A stretch of DNA of 64,000 nt from Nocardioides sp. 503 (GCF_004522095.1 NZ_SPUI01000003.1:186001-250000), one strand, 5' to 3'. Counted from the stretch's first letter, positions 18,375 through 26,255 are shown. Notes: a model not told the origin generated them from the letters alone. Numbers and translations: made by a program.

Positions 18375-18785
18375 GTGGAGCGCATGCTGGTCATCGCAGG
18401 CGTGGCGCTCGCGCTGTGGGCGGTGAGCTGCCTGACGATGGTGCTGCTGGCCTCCCGCCTGCCCGACGGGCTGATGCGCCAGGTGGCGGAGTTCCTCCCG
18501 TCGTGCGTGACCACCGCCCGCACGCTGCGCCGGCACCCCGACGTACCCCGGCGCGCGAAGATCGCCCTGCTGGTCGCGGTCGTCTGGGTGGTCTCGCCGA
18601 TCGACCTGCTGCCGGAGTTCCTGCCGGTCATCGGCCCCCTGGACGACGTCGTCGCGGTGATCCTGCTGCTGCGGTACGCCGCCCGCAGCATCCCGCGCGA
18701 GGTCGTGCTCGCCGCCTGGCCGTCCGATCCGCGGCTGCTCCTCCGGCTCCTCGGTCAGGACCGCACCGCGCCGTCCGCGGGCTGA
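18375..18785 (+). CDS. DUF1232 (YkvA-type) membrane protein
   Basis: A 136-residue protein with an N-terminal transmembrane helix, then an RRHPDVPRRAKIALL segment and the DUF1232 signature VVSPIDLLPEFLPVIGPLDDVVAVILLLRYA. The function is unknown. GTG 18375 is preferred because TACCGT lies exactly 6 nt upstream, as for leaderless transcripts; ATG 18384 is the alternative. Confidence 0.88.
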   Translation: MERMLVIAGVALALWAVSCLTMVLLASRLPDGLMRQVAEFLPSCVTTARTLRRHPDVPRRAKIALLVAVVWVVSPIDLLPEFLPVIGPLDDVVAVILLLRYAARSIPREVVLAAWPSDPRLLLRLLGQDRTAPSAG

Positions 18786-18861
18786 GCGGGTACCTGGCGT
18801 CGGCGCCGCTCACCACGGCGGTCGCACCGTCCCGTAGCTGTCGCTCCCTGGAGGTCGTCGG

Positions 18862-19275
18862 ATGACCGAGTTCCCCCGTCTGCTGCACACCGTGCTCGAC
18901 ACCACCGAGCCGCGCCCGCTGGCGGAGTTCTACCGCGAGCTCCTCGGGCTCCGCTACCGCCCCGGCGACGAGCCGCCCACCGACGGCTCGCCCGACGAGA
19001 GCGACTGGCTGGTGCTCACCGAGGCCGACGGCACCCGCGTGCTGGCCTTCCAGCTCGCCGACCGGGTCACGCCGACCACCTGGCCCGACCCGACGGTCCC
19101 CATGCAGCTGCACCTCGACTTCACGGTGTCCGACGCCGAGGACCTCGAGCGGCAGCGCGAGCGTGCGCTGGCCCTCGGCGCTCGCCAGCTGGTCGACGAC
19201 GCCGACGACCCGGACGAGCCGCTCTACGTCTTCGCCGACCTCGCCGGGCACCCGTTCTGCATCTTCGTCGGATGA
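18862..19275 (+). CDS. VOC-family (glyoxalase-like) protein
   Basis: A 137-residue single VOC module: LLHTVLDTTEPRPLAEFYRELLGLRY in the first beta-alpha unit, MQLHLDFTVSD in the second, and a C-terminal YVFADLAGHPFCIFVG. The candidate metal ligands are the His at the start, the His of QLHLDF and a late acidic residue. The substrate is unknown. The start has GGAGG 8 nt upstream. It is convergent with the DinB-type gene. Confidence 0.88.
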   Translation: MTEFPRLLHTVLDTTEPRPLAEFYRELLGLRYRPGDEPPTDGSPDESDWLVLTEADGTRVLAFQLADRVTPTTWPDPTVPMQLHLDFTVSDAEDLERQRERALALGARQLVDDADDPDEPLYVFADLAGHPFCIFVG

Positions 19276-19293
19276 GCGCCGGGCCGGGTCTGG

Positions 19294-19959
19294 TCAGGCC
19301 GCCGGCATCCGGGACGCCAACCGCTCGAGCCCCTCGCCCTCCAGCTCCGGCAGCGCCACGGCACGTCCGGCGGCCGCGAGCAGGAGGGCCTCGCCGGGCC
19401 CCGTGACGAGGGCACCGCGACCGTGGCTCCAGTCGAGGTCCGTCGCCACGAGTCGCAGGCCGCGGACGCGGCGGAAGGCCCCGACCGGGGGCGCGTACAT
19501 CGCGAACGACAGGGCGGCCCTCAGCCGCTCGGCCGGGATGGTGCGCGGTCTGCCGAGCGGACGCCGGAGGTCCTGCTGGTGGATGAGCCCGTCGGTCAGG
19601 GCGATCCGCCCGCCGAAGCCGGCCGTGAGACCGGTCGGCGTGAGGTGGCCGGCCAGCGTGGCCACCAGCAGCGCCGGGTCGTGGCGTGGGCGCGGCGGCT
19701 CGTTGACGGCGTCCATCGGACCGAGCGGACCCTCCAGTGGCCCGCGGCCACCGCCGGGCAGCAGGCGGCGTAGGCCGTGGGCCAGGACCGCCCCCCATCC
19801 GACGCCCTCGAAGCTCAGCACGTGCGTCACCACGTCGCGCACGGTCCACTCCGAGCAGAGCGTGGGACGGTCCCAGTCGCCCTCGTCGAGGTCGTGGAGC
19901 AGCGCCAGCAGGTCGACACGCTCCGCTCGGGCGAGGGCGAGGGCGTCGGGGCGCGTCAT
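19294..19959 (-). CDS. Mycothiol-dependent maleylpyruvate isomerase-family protein
   Basis: A 221-residue DinB-like helical-bundle protein of the actinobacterial MDMPI-N type: LLALLHDLDEGDWDRPTLCSEWTVRDVVTHVL with the Trp and His typical of the family, and a second His in GLIHQQD. Members transfer or isomerise substrates with mycothiol and bind a divalent metal by three His. The true substrate is unknown. It fits with mca as evidence for mycothiol in this organism. Confidence 0.85.
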   Translation of the reverse strand: MTRPDALALARAERVDLLALLHDLDEGDWDRPTLCSEWTVRDVVTHVLSFEGVGWGAVLAHGLRRLLPGGGRGPLEGPLGPMDAVNEPPRPRHDPALLVATLAGHLTPTGLTAGFGGRIALTDGLIHQQDLRRPLGRPRTIPAERLRAALSFAMYAPPVGAFRRVRGLRLVATDLDWSHGRGALVTGPGEALLLAAAGRAVALPELEGEGLERLASRMPAA

Positions 19960-20017
19960 CCGGCCAATCTCGCGGTCCCCGCCGACAGCGTCAACCGATG
20001 TCCAGACGTGCCGACGG

Positions 20018-20033
20018 CCCCGCCGAGGCGGGG
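20018..20033 (-). terminator. Hairpin after the first DUF222-HNH gene
   Basis: CCCCGC-CGAG-GCGGGG lies 11 nt downstream of the HNH stop codon on the minus strand. There is no U-run, as is usual for high-GC actinobacteria. It may end the HNH transcript. Confidence 0.5.
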
Positions 20034-20043
20034 TGTGGGGCGG

Positions 20044-21315
20044 TCAGGTTCGTCGATGGGGCTCGTGGACCGTGGTCGGGCTGTCGAGCGGGGTGGTGCC
20101 GGTGTGGTCGCGGTGGTAGGCGTGGCCAAGGGGTGAGTGCCACAGGTAGGTGCCGCGGTCGAGGACGTCGTAGTCCCAGCGGCCGTGGGTCTTGAGCCGG
20201 TGGTGGCCTCGGCACAGTGGTGCGGTGTTGCACGAGCACGTGGGCCCGCCCTCGGCGAAGGGGATCGCGTGGTCGACGTCGCAGCGGACCGCGGGTCTGG
20301 TGCACCAGGGGAAGACGCAGGTGAGGTCGACGAGCTCACCCTGCTCACGCAGGCGGTCGGGGATCTCGTAGGCGGCGACGTGGATGTGGCCGCTCAGGTC
20401 TCGGACGGGTTTGACGATGACGCGGGTGTCGGGACGCCCGCACCACTCCCGGATCGTCTCCGCGAGCAGGGGGGTGCGGGTATTGCCGAGTCTCCCGACC
20501 CCGTCGAGGTCCTCATGCACGTGGACGACCACCTCGGTGGTTGAGGAGGGACGAAGTCCCGTCTCAAAACCACCCTCCCCAGCGTCGTCGAAGGGCAGTG
20601 AGTCATACCCCCGCGCGAGATCCCCGGCCGCGATCGAGCGTCTTACGTCGAGGGACTCCTCGGACCCGGCTGCCTTGAGCTCGGCGGCGCGGTGGGACAG
20701 GGCGGTGTCGAGGGCGAGACCGTCGACGTAGTCCAGCGTCCCGGACACCTCGACGGTCCCGTTGATGGACACGTGGGCCTTGTCCACGTCGAGGCGGCGG
20801 GAGTCGGCGGCTTCGCGGCGGGCCTTCTCCGCACCTTCGGGGTCGAACTGTGCTTTGGCGGCGGCGATCTGGCGTTCGATCTCGGCGAAGGAGACCTTGT
20901 GCGCGACGAACCCGACCATCCGATCCACGTAGGCGGCGCCGGCTGCGGGCAGGGCCATGGTGTGCTCGGCGATCCAGCGGGCTTTGTAGAACGGCAGCTC
21001 CATCGCCTCGACCCGGGCCCACACCCGCGGCAGCCGGTAGCGGACCTCCAAGGCGGCGCCGACGTAGCGCTTCGCGGAGTCGGTGGACATGCCCAGCGCG
21101 GCGCCGAGCTCCATGACCGCGAACTCCGAGACCCAGGGTGCGCCGTCGCCGGCGAGCGGGATGCCGTGGTCGCCGAACGAGGCTTCGGCTTCGTCGTCGG
21201 TGGCGTGCAGGACGCACCAGTCGATGACCGCGCGCAGGCGCTGCACCTCGACCGCGGCAGCGGCCCGGGTGGTGGTGCGCATGACCTCGAGGAGGTCGGC
21301 GGCGGGGCTGGTCAT
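20044..21315 (-). CDS. DUF222 / HNH endonuclease-signature protein (13E12-like), copy A
   Basis: A 423-residue protein. The N-terminal DUF222 helical domain covers about residues 10-245, and the C-terminal HNH domain shows CDVDHAIPFAEGGPT...NTAPLCRGHH with all key His and Asn residues. Members resemble the M. tuberculosis 13E12 family. Between the domains, residues 248-260 (GGFETGLRPSSTT) are encoded by a palindromic repeat (20536-20574) that occurs elsewhere as an intergenic element, so the gene seems to have accepted an insertion that stayed in frame. ATG 21315 is chosen; the upstream 23 codons overlap a conserved leader shared with copy B. The biological role is unknown. Confidence 0.9.
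   Translation of the reverse strand: MTSPAADLLEVMRTTTRAAAAVEVQRLRAVIDWCVLHATDDEAEASFGDHGIPLAGDGAPWVSEFAVMELGAALGMSTDSAKRYVGAALEVRYRLPRVWARVEAMELPFYKARWIAEHTMALPAAGAAYVDRMVGFVAHKVSFAEIERQIAAAKAQFDPEGAEKARREAADSRRLDVDKAHVSINGTVEVSGTLDYVDGLALDTALSHRAAELKAAGSEESLDVRRSIAAGDLARGYDSLPFDDAGEGGFETGLRPSSTTEVVVHVHEDLDGVGRLGNTRTPLLAETIREWCGRPDTRVIVKPVRDLSGHIHVAAYEIPDRLREQGELVDLTCVFPWCTRPAVRCDVDHAIPFAEGGPTCSCNTAPLCRGHHRLKTHGRWDYDVLDRGTYLWHSPLGHAYHRDHTGTTPLDSPTTVHEPHRRT
20536..20574. repeat. Palindromic repeat type 1 inside the HNH gene
   Basis: A 39-bp element: GGTGGTTGAGGA, then the hairpin GGGAC-GAA-GTCCC, then GTCTCAAAACCACC. The same sequence is found at 21419-21456 and 21727-21766 outside genes. Here it lies in frame within the linker of the DUF222-HNH protein. 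Confidence 0.9.
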
Positions 21316-21331
21316 GGGTCTACTCAAGCAC

Positions 21332-21383
21332 CCGCCACCGACAGTCAAAGCCCTGAAAGGGGGCTCAGGAGGCCTTATCCACA
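21332..21383. promoter_or_regulatory. Conserved leader block of HNH copy A with TTATCCACA
   Basis: CCGCCACCGACAGT (21332-21345) begins 17 nt from the start-codon edge, and TTATCCACA (21375-21383) follows. Copy B of the HNH gene has the identical 14-mer at the same distance (48695-48708) and the same nonamer (48729-48737). On the gene strand the block reads ACTGTCGGTGGCGG. TTATCCACA equals the E. coli DnaA-box consensus. It is probably a promoter or operator common to this gene family. Confidence 0.65.
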
Positions 21384-21418
21384 AGGGCTGTCGAAACTTT
21401 CTGAACTTTCTCTGGGGC

Positions 21419-21456
21419 GTGGTTTCGAGACGGGACTTCGTCCCTCCTCAACCACC
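21419..21456. repeat. Palindromic repeat type 1
   Basis: GTGGTTTCGAGAC, then GGGAC-TTC-GTCCC, then TCCTCAACCACC. It is the reverse complement of the element inside the HNH gene, with few differences. Confidence 0.9.
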
Positions 21457-21466
21457 GGGCGACGTC

Positions 21467-21504
21467 GTGGGTTGAGGAGGTTGCGCAGCAACCGTCTCGA
21501 AACC
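21467..21504. repeat. Palindromic repeat type 1, GGTTGC variant
   Basis: The same outer arms (GTGGGTTGAGGA...GTCTCGAAACC) enclose a different inner hairpin, GGTTGC-GCA-GCAACC. The identical variant is found at 48803-48840 beside the other HNH gene. It begins the first unit of a tandem duplication (21467-21673 and 21727-21940). Confidence 0.88.
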
Positions 21505-21630
21505 GAGGCGACCCGAAGGCCGGCAGCGGCGCCCAAGCACCGCCGACCCGTCCCCGTAGCTGCCAAACACCGCGACCAACGACGGCCCGCAAGCCGAAGA
21601 AGGGTCCCCGAGGAGGCGACCAGAGGTGCG

Positions 21631-21673
21631 GGGGTCTCGACATGCGCTCGCTGGCGCTCGCTGCTCGACCACC
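21631..21673. repeat. Palindromic repeat type 2 (GGTCTCGAC...CTCGACCACC)
   Basis: An element that begins GGGGTCTCGAC and ends GCTCGACCACC around a core of repeated GCGCTCGCTG units. Related copies are at 21892-21940 and 48867-48915, each lying downstream of a type 1 hairpin in the same order. Confidence 0.8.
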
Positions 21674-21676
21674 GTC

Positions 21677-21716
21677 GGGTGGTTTCGAGGCTCGCTCCGC
21701 TCGCACCTCAACCACC
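21677..21716. repeat. Palindromic repeat type 1, CTCGCTCCG variant
   Basis: GGGTGGTTTCGAGG, then CTCGCTCCGCTCGC, then ACCTCAACCACC. The outer arms match the other type 1 copies, and the core is a third variant. Confidence 0.85.
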
Positions 21717-21726
21717 GGAGGCCGCG

Positions 21727-21766
21727 GGGTGGTTTCGAGACGGGGCTTCGTCCCTCCTCAACCACC
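21727..21766. repeat. Palindromic repeat type 1
   Basis: GGGTGGTTTCGAGACG, then GGGCTTCGTCCC, then TCCTCAACCACC. It starts the second unit of the local tandem duplication and is closest to the copy at 21419-21456. Confidence 0.88.
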
Positions 21767-21891
21767 GGGCCAGGCGGCCGGCAGCGGCGCGCAACCCAGC
21801 GCCCACCTCGTCCCCGTAGCTGCCAAACACCGCAACCAACGGCGGCGCGCAAGCCGAAGTTCAGTCCCCCACGGAAGGCGACCAGAGGTGC

Positions 21892-21940
21892 GGGGTCTCG
21901 ACGTGCGCTCCTCGCTGGCGCTCGTCGCTGCTCGACCACC
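21892..21940. repeat. Palindromic repeat type 2
   Basis: It begins GGGGTCTCGACGTGCGC and ends GCTGCTCGACCACC. It closes the second duplicated unit, 48 nt before the aarF-like start codon. The preceding ~115 bp (from 21776) align with 21518-21630 at clear similarity, including the shared stretch GTCCCCGTAGCTGCCAAACA. Confidence 0.8.
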
Positions 21941-21987
21941 GGCGCTGAGGAACAGGCCATGGGGATGCCCCTGGAACAATGGGGAGC

Positions 21988-23325
21988 ATGGTCGACCTCC
22001 CCCGCAAGGCAGCAGCGCGCACGGCCCGGCTGGCGGCGCTCCCGCTGGGGTACGCCGGTCGCAGCGCGCTGGGTCTGGGGCGGCGTCTGGGCGGGGCTCC
22101 GGCCGAGCAGGTGCTCGACGACATCCAGCAGAAGACCGCGGAGCAGCTGTTCCGCACGCTCGGCGAGCTCAAGGGCGGGGCGATGAAGTTCGGGCAGGCG
22201 CTGTCGATCTTCGAGTCGGCGCTGCCGGAGGAGATGGCCGGGCCCTACCGCGAGCAGCTGACGCGGCTGCAGGACTCGGCGCCGCCGATGGCCACCCGGA
22301 CGGTGCGCGAGACGCTCGCGCGCGACCTGGGGCCCGACTGGAAGGACAAGCTGGTCTGGCTCGACGGCGGGCCGACGGCGGCCGCCTCGATCGGGCAGGT
22401 GCACAAGGGCCGCTGGCACGACGGCCGCGAGGTCGCGGTCAAGGTGCAGTACCCCGGCGCCGGTGAGGCGCTGCGCTCGGACCTCAAGCAGCTGGCGCGC
22501 CTGGCGCGCACGATCGGCCCGCTCTTCCCCGGCATGGACATCAAGCCGCTCGTCGAGGAGGTCCAGGCCCGGGCCGAGGACGAGCTCGACTACCACCTCG
22601 AGGCCGAGGCGCAGCGCGCGTTCGCCGAGGTCTTCCGTGACGACCCCGACATCGTCGTGCCCGACGTGGTCGCCGTCGGCCAGGCGGTGCTCGTCACCGA
22701 GTGGCTCGACTCCGACTCCTCGCTGGCCCGCATCATCCGCGACGGCACGGTCGAGGAGCGCAACCACTACGGCGAGCTGATGGTGAAGTTCCTCTTCGAG
22801 GGGCCGACCCGCACCGGCATGCTCCACGCCGACCCGCACCCCGGCAACTACCGGATCATCCCGGCCAAGGACGGCAGCCCCGGCCGGCTCGGCGTGCTCG
22901 ACTTCGGCGCGGTAGCGCGGCTGCCCGGCGGCAAGTTCCCCGAGGTGATGGGCCGGCTCATCCGCCTGACCGCGCTCGCAGACAAGGAGCCACTGATGGC
23001 CGAGCTGCGGCGCGAGGGCTTCATCAAGGACAAGGTCAAGCTCGACCCCGACCTCCTGGTCGACTACCTCTCACCGCTCGTGGAGCCCACGATGGTCGAG
23101 CGGTTCCAGTTCACCCGGGCGTGGATGCGCGAGCAGTTCGCCCGCATCAACAACCCCCGCGAGCCCACCTACACGGTCGCCATCAAGCTCAACCTGCCGC
23201 CGTCGTACATGCTCATCCACCGCACCTGGATCGGCGGGATCGGCGTGCTGAGCCAGCTCGAGGCCGAGGCGCCGTTCCGTCAGATCCTGACCGACTACCT
23301 GCCGGGGTTCGCCGAGCCGGAGTGA
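21988..23325 (+). CDS. ABC1/AarF/UbiB-family atypical kinase
   Basis: A 445-residue atypical protein-kinase-like protein. The diagnostic KxGQ motif is in GAMKFGQALS, the nucleotide lysine is in VAVKVQYPG, and the catalytic loop is HADPHPGNYRI, with DFG as LDFGAVARL. UbiB relatives support quinone or other lipid metabolism by ATPase activity at the membrane. Actinobacteria use menaquinone, so the target is uncertain. ATG 21988 is preferred (GGGGAG just before it and AACAAT 7 nt upstream); ATG 21979 is three codons earlier. The gene lies directly after the repeat-filled gap. Confidence 0.92.
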   Translation: MVDLPRKAAARTARLAALPLGYAGRSALGLGRRLGGAPAEQVLDDIQQKTAEQLFRTLGELKGGAMKFGQALSIFESALPEEMAGPYREQLTRLQDSAPPMATRTVRETLARDLGPDWKDKLVWLDGGPTAAASIGQVHKGRWHDGREVAVKVQYPGAGEALRSDLKQLARLARTIGPLFPGMDIKPLVEEVQARAEDELDYHLEAEAQRAFAEVFRDDPDIVVPDVVAVGQAVLVTEWLDSDSSLARIIRDGTVEERNHYGELMVKFLFEGPTRTGMLHADPHPGNYRIIPAKDGSPGRLGVLDFGAVARLPGGKFPEVMGRLIRLTALADKEPLMAELRREGFIKDKVKLDPDLLVDYLSPLVEPTMVERFQFTRAWMREQFARINNPREPTYTVAIKLNLPPSYMLIHRTWIGGIGVLSQLEAEAPFRQILTDYLPGFAEPE

Positions 23326-23331
23326 TGGCCC

Positions 23332-23853
23332 TCAGGCCCCGACCGACCCGTCGACCGCCTCGCGGATCAGGTCGGCGTGGCCGTTGTGCCGGGCGTACTC
23401 CTCCACCAGGTGCACCAGCACCCAGCGCAGGTTGAAGTGCTCCCCGGTGCGCCCGCTGGGCCGGGCCGACGGCGCGTCGAGGCTCGTGAACGACGCGATG
23501 ACCGCGTCGGCCTTGTCGACCTCCGCGTCGTAGAGGTCGCGCAGCTGGCCGGGGGTGTCGTGGGCCGCGCTGTGCCAGTCCCAGTCCTCGTCGGCGTCCC
23601 AGTCGACCGACGCCCACGGCTCGTCGGAGTGACCGGCCATGACCGAGCGGAACCACCAGTTCTCGACGTACGCCAGGTGCTTGAGCATGCCGCCGAGCGT
23701 GAGGTCCGAGGGCGCGTGGGCGGTGCCGAGCTGCGCGGCGTCCAGGCCGGCGGTCTTGATCCGCAGCGTGTCGCGGTGCCAGTCGAGGAACGCCAGGAGG
23801 GTCGTCCGCTCGTCGGCGTTGTTGGGAGGGAAGCCGCGCTGCTCGGTGTCCAT
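23332..23853 (-). CDS. DinB-family (DUF664) protein
   Basis: A 173-residue helical-bundle protein of the DUF664 branch of DinB: ERTTLLAFLDWHRDTLRIKTAGL at the start, GGMLKHLAYVENWWF in the middle and VHLVEEYARHNGHADLIRE near the end. The three His that bind metal in DinB proteins are visible (H of DWH/LKH, and H of ARHNGH). It could be a thiol-dependent transferase, but the substrate is unknown. TAGGTT lies 7 nt before the ATG. Confidence 0.9.
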   Translation of the reverse strand: MDTEQRGFPPNNADERTTLLAFLDWHRDTLRIKTAGLDAAQLGTAHAPSDLTLGGMLKHLAYVENWWFRSVMAGHSDEPWASVDWDADEDWDWHSAAHDTPGQLRDLYDAEVDKADAVIASFTSLDAPSARPSGRTGEHFNLRWVLVHLVEEYARHNGHADLIREAVDGSVGA

Positions 23854-23863
23854 GCGCCCGAAC

Positions 23864-24583
23864 CTACGGCGTCCGGTCGGTGATGCAGTAGGACCGACCC
23901 GCCGGCGGCTGCATCACGGTCCACTCGTCGTGCACCGCCCGCACCCGGGCGCCCAGCGCCTCGTGGCGCGCGGTCTCCGCCGCCCGGTCCGAGCTCGACA
24001 GGTCGAGGTGGGCGCCGACCTCGTCCTGCTCCTCCTCCAGCCGCTGGAAGAGGATCCGCAACGGCGCGGACGCCGGCCGCGCCAGGCTGTCGAACTGCAC
24101 CTCGTCGTGGGCCTCGAACGCCCAGCCCGTGAGCGCCGTCCAGAACTCGGTCTCCCGGACGTACGCCGCCGGGGGGACGTCCAGGCACAGCTGGTCGACC
24201 GCGGACGAGCCGCCGGGCCAGGCGGCCGGCTGCGGCCGCCGCTCACCGCCCTCGGCCACGAGGCAGAACGTGAACCCGCCCGGCGACGACATGACGACGT
24301 AGCCGTGCTGGCTGCGCGCCACCACCGAGGCGCCGAGCCCCTCGGCCCGCGGGGCCGCCTCGTCGGGGTCGGGCACGGTCACGTCCAGGTGGAGCCGACT
24401 CTCGCCGTCGCCCAGCCGCTGGAGCTTGAGGTAGGGGTCGCCGTCGGGCGGCAGGAGCGTGGCGAACTCCCCCTCCGGCCCGCGCGGCGGCGAGGTGGCG
24501 TACCCGGTCACGGCCGCCCAGAAGGCCGACGCCTCGGCGTGCTCGTCGGCGGTCAGGTCGAGGAAGGCGGTCAGCCACGGCAT
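23864..24583 (-). CDS. VOC-family protein with two modules
   Basis: A 239-residue protein made of two glyoxalase-like modules: residues ~1-115 (WLTAFLDLTADEHAEASAFW, then LHLDVTVPD) and ~125-239 (DQLCLDVPPAAYVRETEFW, then AHLDLSSSD). Each carries a paired His/Glu-type ligand set. The substrate is unknown. TAGCAT lies 6 nt before the ATG, a leaderless-type start, and it is 10 bp upstream of the DinB gene on the same strand, so the two may form an operon. Confidence 0.88.
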   Translation of the reverse strand: MPWLTAFLDLTADEHAEASAFWAAVTGYATSPPRGPEGEFATLLPPDGDPYLKLQRLGDGESRLHLDVTVPDPDEAAPRAEGLGASVVARSQHGYVVMSSPGGFTFCLVAEGGERRPQPAAWPGGSSAVDQLCLDVPPAAYVRETEFWTALTGWAFEAHDEVQFDSLARPASAPLRILFQRLEEEQDEVGAHLDLSSSDRAAETARHEALGARVRAVHDEWTVMQPPAGRSYCITDRTP

Positions 24584-24704
24584 CGCCCGATGCTAGCGAT
24601 CGCGTCGCGTGCCACGCACCTCGATAGGAGGAACCTTGCACCGAATTCGCCTCGGGGGACTACCGTGGCTGCGCTGCCCGAACCCGACTCGACGAAAGGC
24701 ACGC

Positions 24705-26237
24705 GTGAGCATCTCCCGCCCGGCTCGCAAGGCCGCCCCCGCGATCGCCGTGGCCGCCATCGGGGCCCTGGCCGTCACCGGGGTCGCCTACGCCGGCCAC
24801 GACGGCACGGCCGACCGGCGCGACGCGTCCGCCCGCGGCGACGCCCGCACGCCCGTCGCACCCCCGGGAGCCGACGCCCGGGCCGCGGGCGCGAAGCCCA
24901 ACATCCTGATGTTCACGGTGGACGACATGACCGTGGGCGACCTGCCCTACATGCCCAACCTCAACCGGCTCGTCGTCCGCAAGGGCACCCGGCTCACCCA
25001 GGGCACGGCGCCCACCCCGATCTGCGTCCCGGCGCGAGCCAGCCTGCTCACCGGCCAGTACGCCCACAACCACGGGGCGCTGACGATCAACGGCGCCGGC
25101 GGCGGGTTCAAGTCGTTCAAGGACGGCAACACCCTGCCGGTCTGGCTGCACCGCGCCGGCTACGAGACCTACTTCTCGGGCAAGTACCTCAACGGCTACG
25201 GCGTGAACAACCCGCGCTACATCCCGCCGGGCTGGACCGGCTGGCGGGGCTCGGTCGACATGAGCACCTACGGCTTCTACAACACCCGCTACAACATCAA
25301 CGGCAAGGTCGTCACGCGCTCGGCGCACAACTCCGACGTCCTCAACGGCTTCACCACCGATGTGATCGGGTCGCGGACGAAGTCGCGCAAGCCGTGGTTC
25401 ATGTGGACCAACTTCGTCGCTCCCCACCACGGTGGCGCCCACGAGTCGGACGACCCGTCGCTGAGCCTGCTCAAGACCACGATGCCGGCGGCCCGCGACC
25501 GCAACACCTTCCGCAACCTGAACCTGCCGCGCGACCCCGAGATGTGGGTCGGCGGCGGCAGCCCCTGGGCGCCCAAGTCGGCCAGCAAGGCCTTCAAGGC
25601 CGCCGTGCGCGAGGCCAACCAGCAGCGCATCGAGTCGCTGCAGTCGGTCGACGACGCGGTCGGGGCGGCCATCCGCAAGCTGCGCCGCACGGGCGAGCTG
25701 AAGAACACCTACGTCATCTTCACCTCCGACAACGGCTTCCTGGTCGGCCACCACAACCGCGACGGCAAGCTGGTGCCCTTCGACCGCTCCCTGCGCGTCC
25801 CGATGGTCATCCGCGGCCCCGGGATCCCGCAGGGCCGCACGGTCGCCACGCCGACCACCAACCCCGACATCGCGGTGACGATCGCGGGGATCGCCGGCGC
25901 CCGACCGGGCCGACGCGTCGACGGCGTCGACATGCTCGACTACTGGCGCTCGACCACGACCTACGACCGGCCCGTGCCCATCGAGGCCTACCCGGTGCAG
26001 GGCGGCCGCAAGCGGATCTACTCCGGCGTCCGTTACGGGCGCTGGACCTACGTGCGGCTCCCCGGCGGCAAGGAGGTCCTCTTCGACCGTCGCCAGGACC
26101 CCGGCGAGACGCACAACGTCGCCGGCCGCAGGCGCAACGCGGCGACCCTCAAGCAGCTGCGGCGTCTCGAGCGCACCTACCGCGACTGCGCCGGGGCGAC
26201 GTGCCCCCGGGAGAGCACCTTCGTCCCTGCCGGCTGA
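24705..26237 (+). CDS. Exported sulfatase (formylglycine type)
   Basis: A 510-residue sulfatase. An N-terminal hydrophobic signal (Lys/Arg start, then AIAVAAIGALAVTGVAYA) is followed by a low-complexity linker and the alkaline-phosphatase-like fold. The metal aspartates are in TVDDM (73-74). The catalytic motif CVPAR has its Cys at about 107 in TPICVPARASLLTGQ, the CxPxR pattern converted to formylglycine. SDNGFLVGHH supplies further metal ligands. Overall it resembles N-sulfoglucosamine/GlcNAc-6-sulfatase-type enzymes, but the substrate cannot be told. GTG 24705 is chosen with AAAGG upstream. The maturing enzyme is encoded convergently next door. Confidence 0.93.
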   Translation: MSISRPARKAAPAIAVAAIGALAVTGVAYAGHDGTADRRDASARGDARTPVAPPGADARAAGAKPNILMFTVDDMTVGDLPYMPNLNRLVVRKGTRLTQGTAPTPICVPARASLLTGQYAHNHGALTINGAGGGFKSFKDGNTLPVWLHRAGYETYFSGKYLNGYGVNNPRYIPPGWTGWRGSVDMSTYGFYNTRYNINGKVVTRSAHNSDVLNGFTTDVIGSRTKSRKPWFMWTNFVAPHHGGAHESDDPSLSLLKTTMPAARDRNTFRNLNLPRDPEMWVGGGSPWAPKSASKAFKAAVREANQQRIESLQSVDDAVGAAIRKLRRTGELKNTYVIFTSDNGFLVGHHNRDGKLVPFDRSLRVPMVIRGPGIPQGRTVATPTTNPDIAVTIAGIAGARPGRRVDGVDMLDYWRSTTTYDRPVPIEAYPVQGGRKRIYSGVRYGRWTYVRLPGGKEVLFDRRQDPGETHNVAGRRRNAATLKQLRRLERTYRDCAGATCPRESTFVPAG

Positions 26238-26255
26238 GCGTCGCAGGGGCGACCC

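Noticed and set aside
21375-21383. Replication origin signalled by a DnaA box
   Set aside because: A single box at each of two sites, with no dnaA, dnaN or cluster of boxes and no AT-rich unwinding region.
21419-21940. CRISPR-like array
   Set aside because: The repeats are palindromes of variable core, unevenly spaced, and the spacers are themselves duplicated. No cas genes are present.
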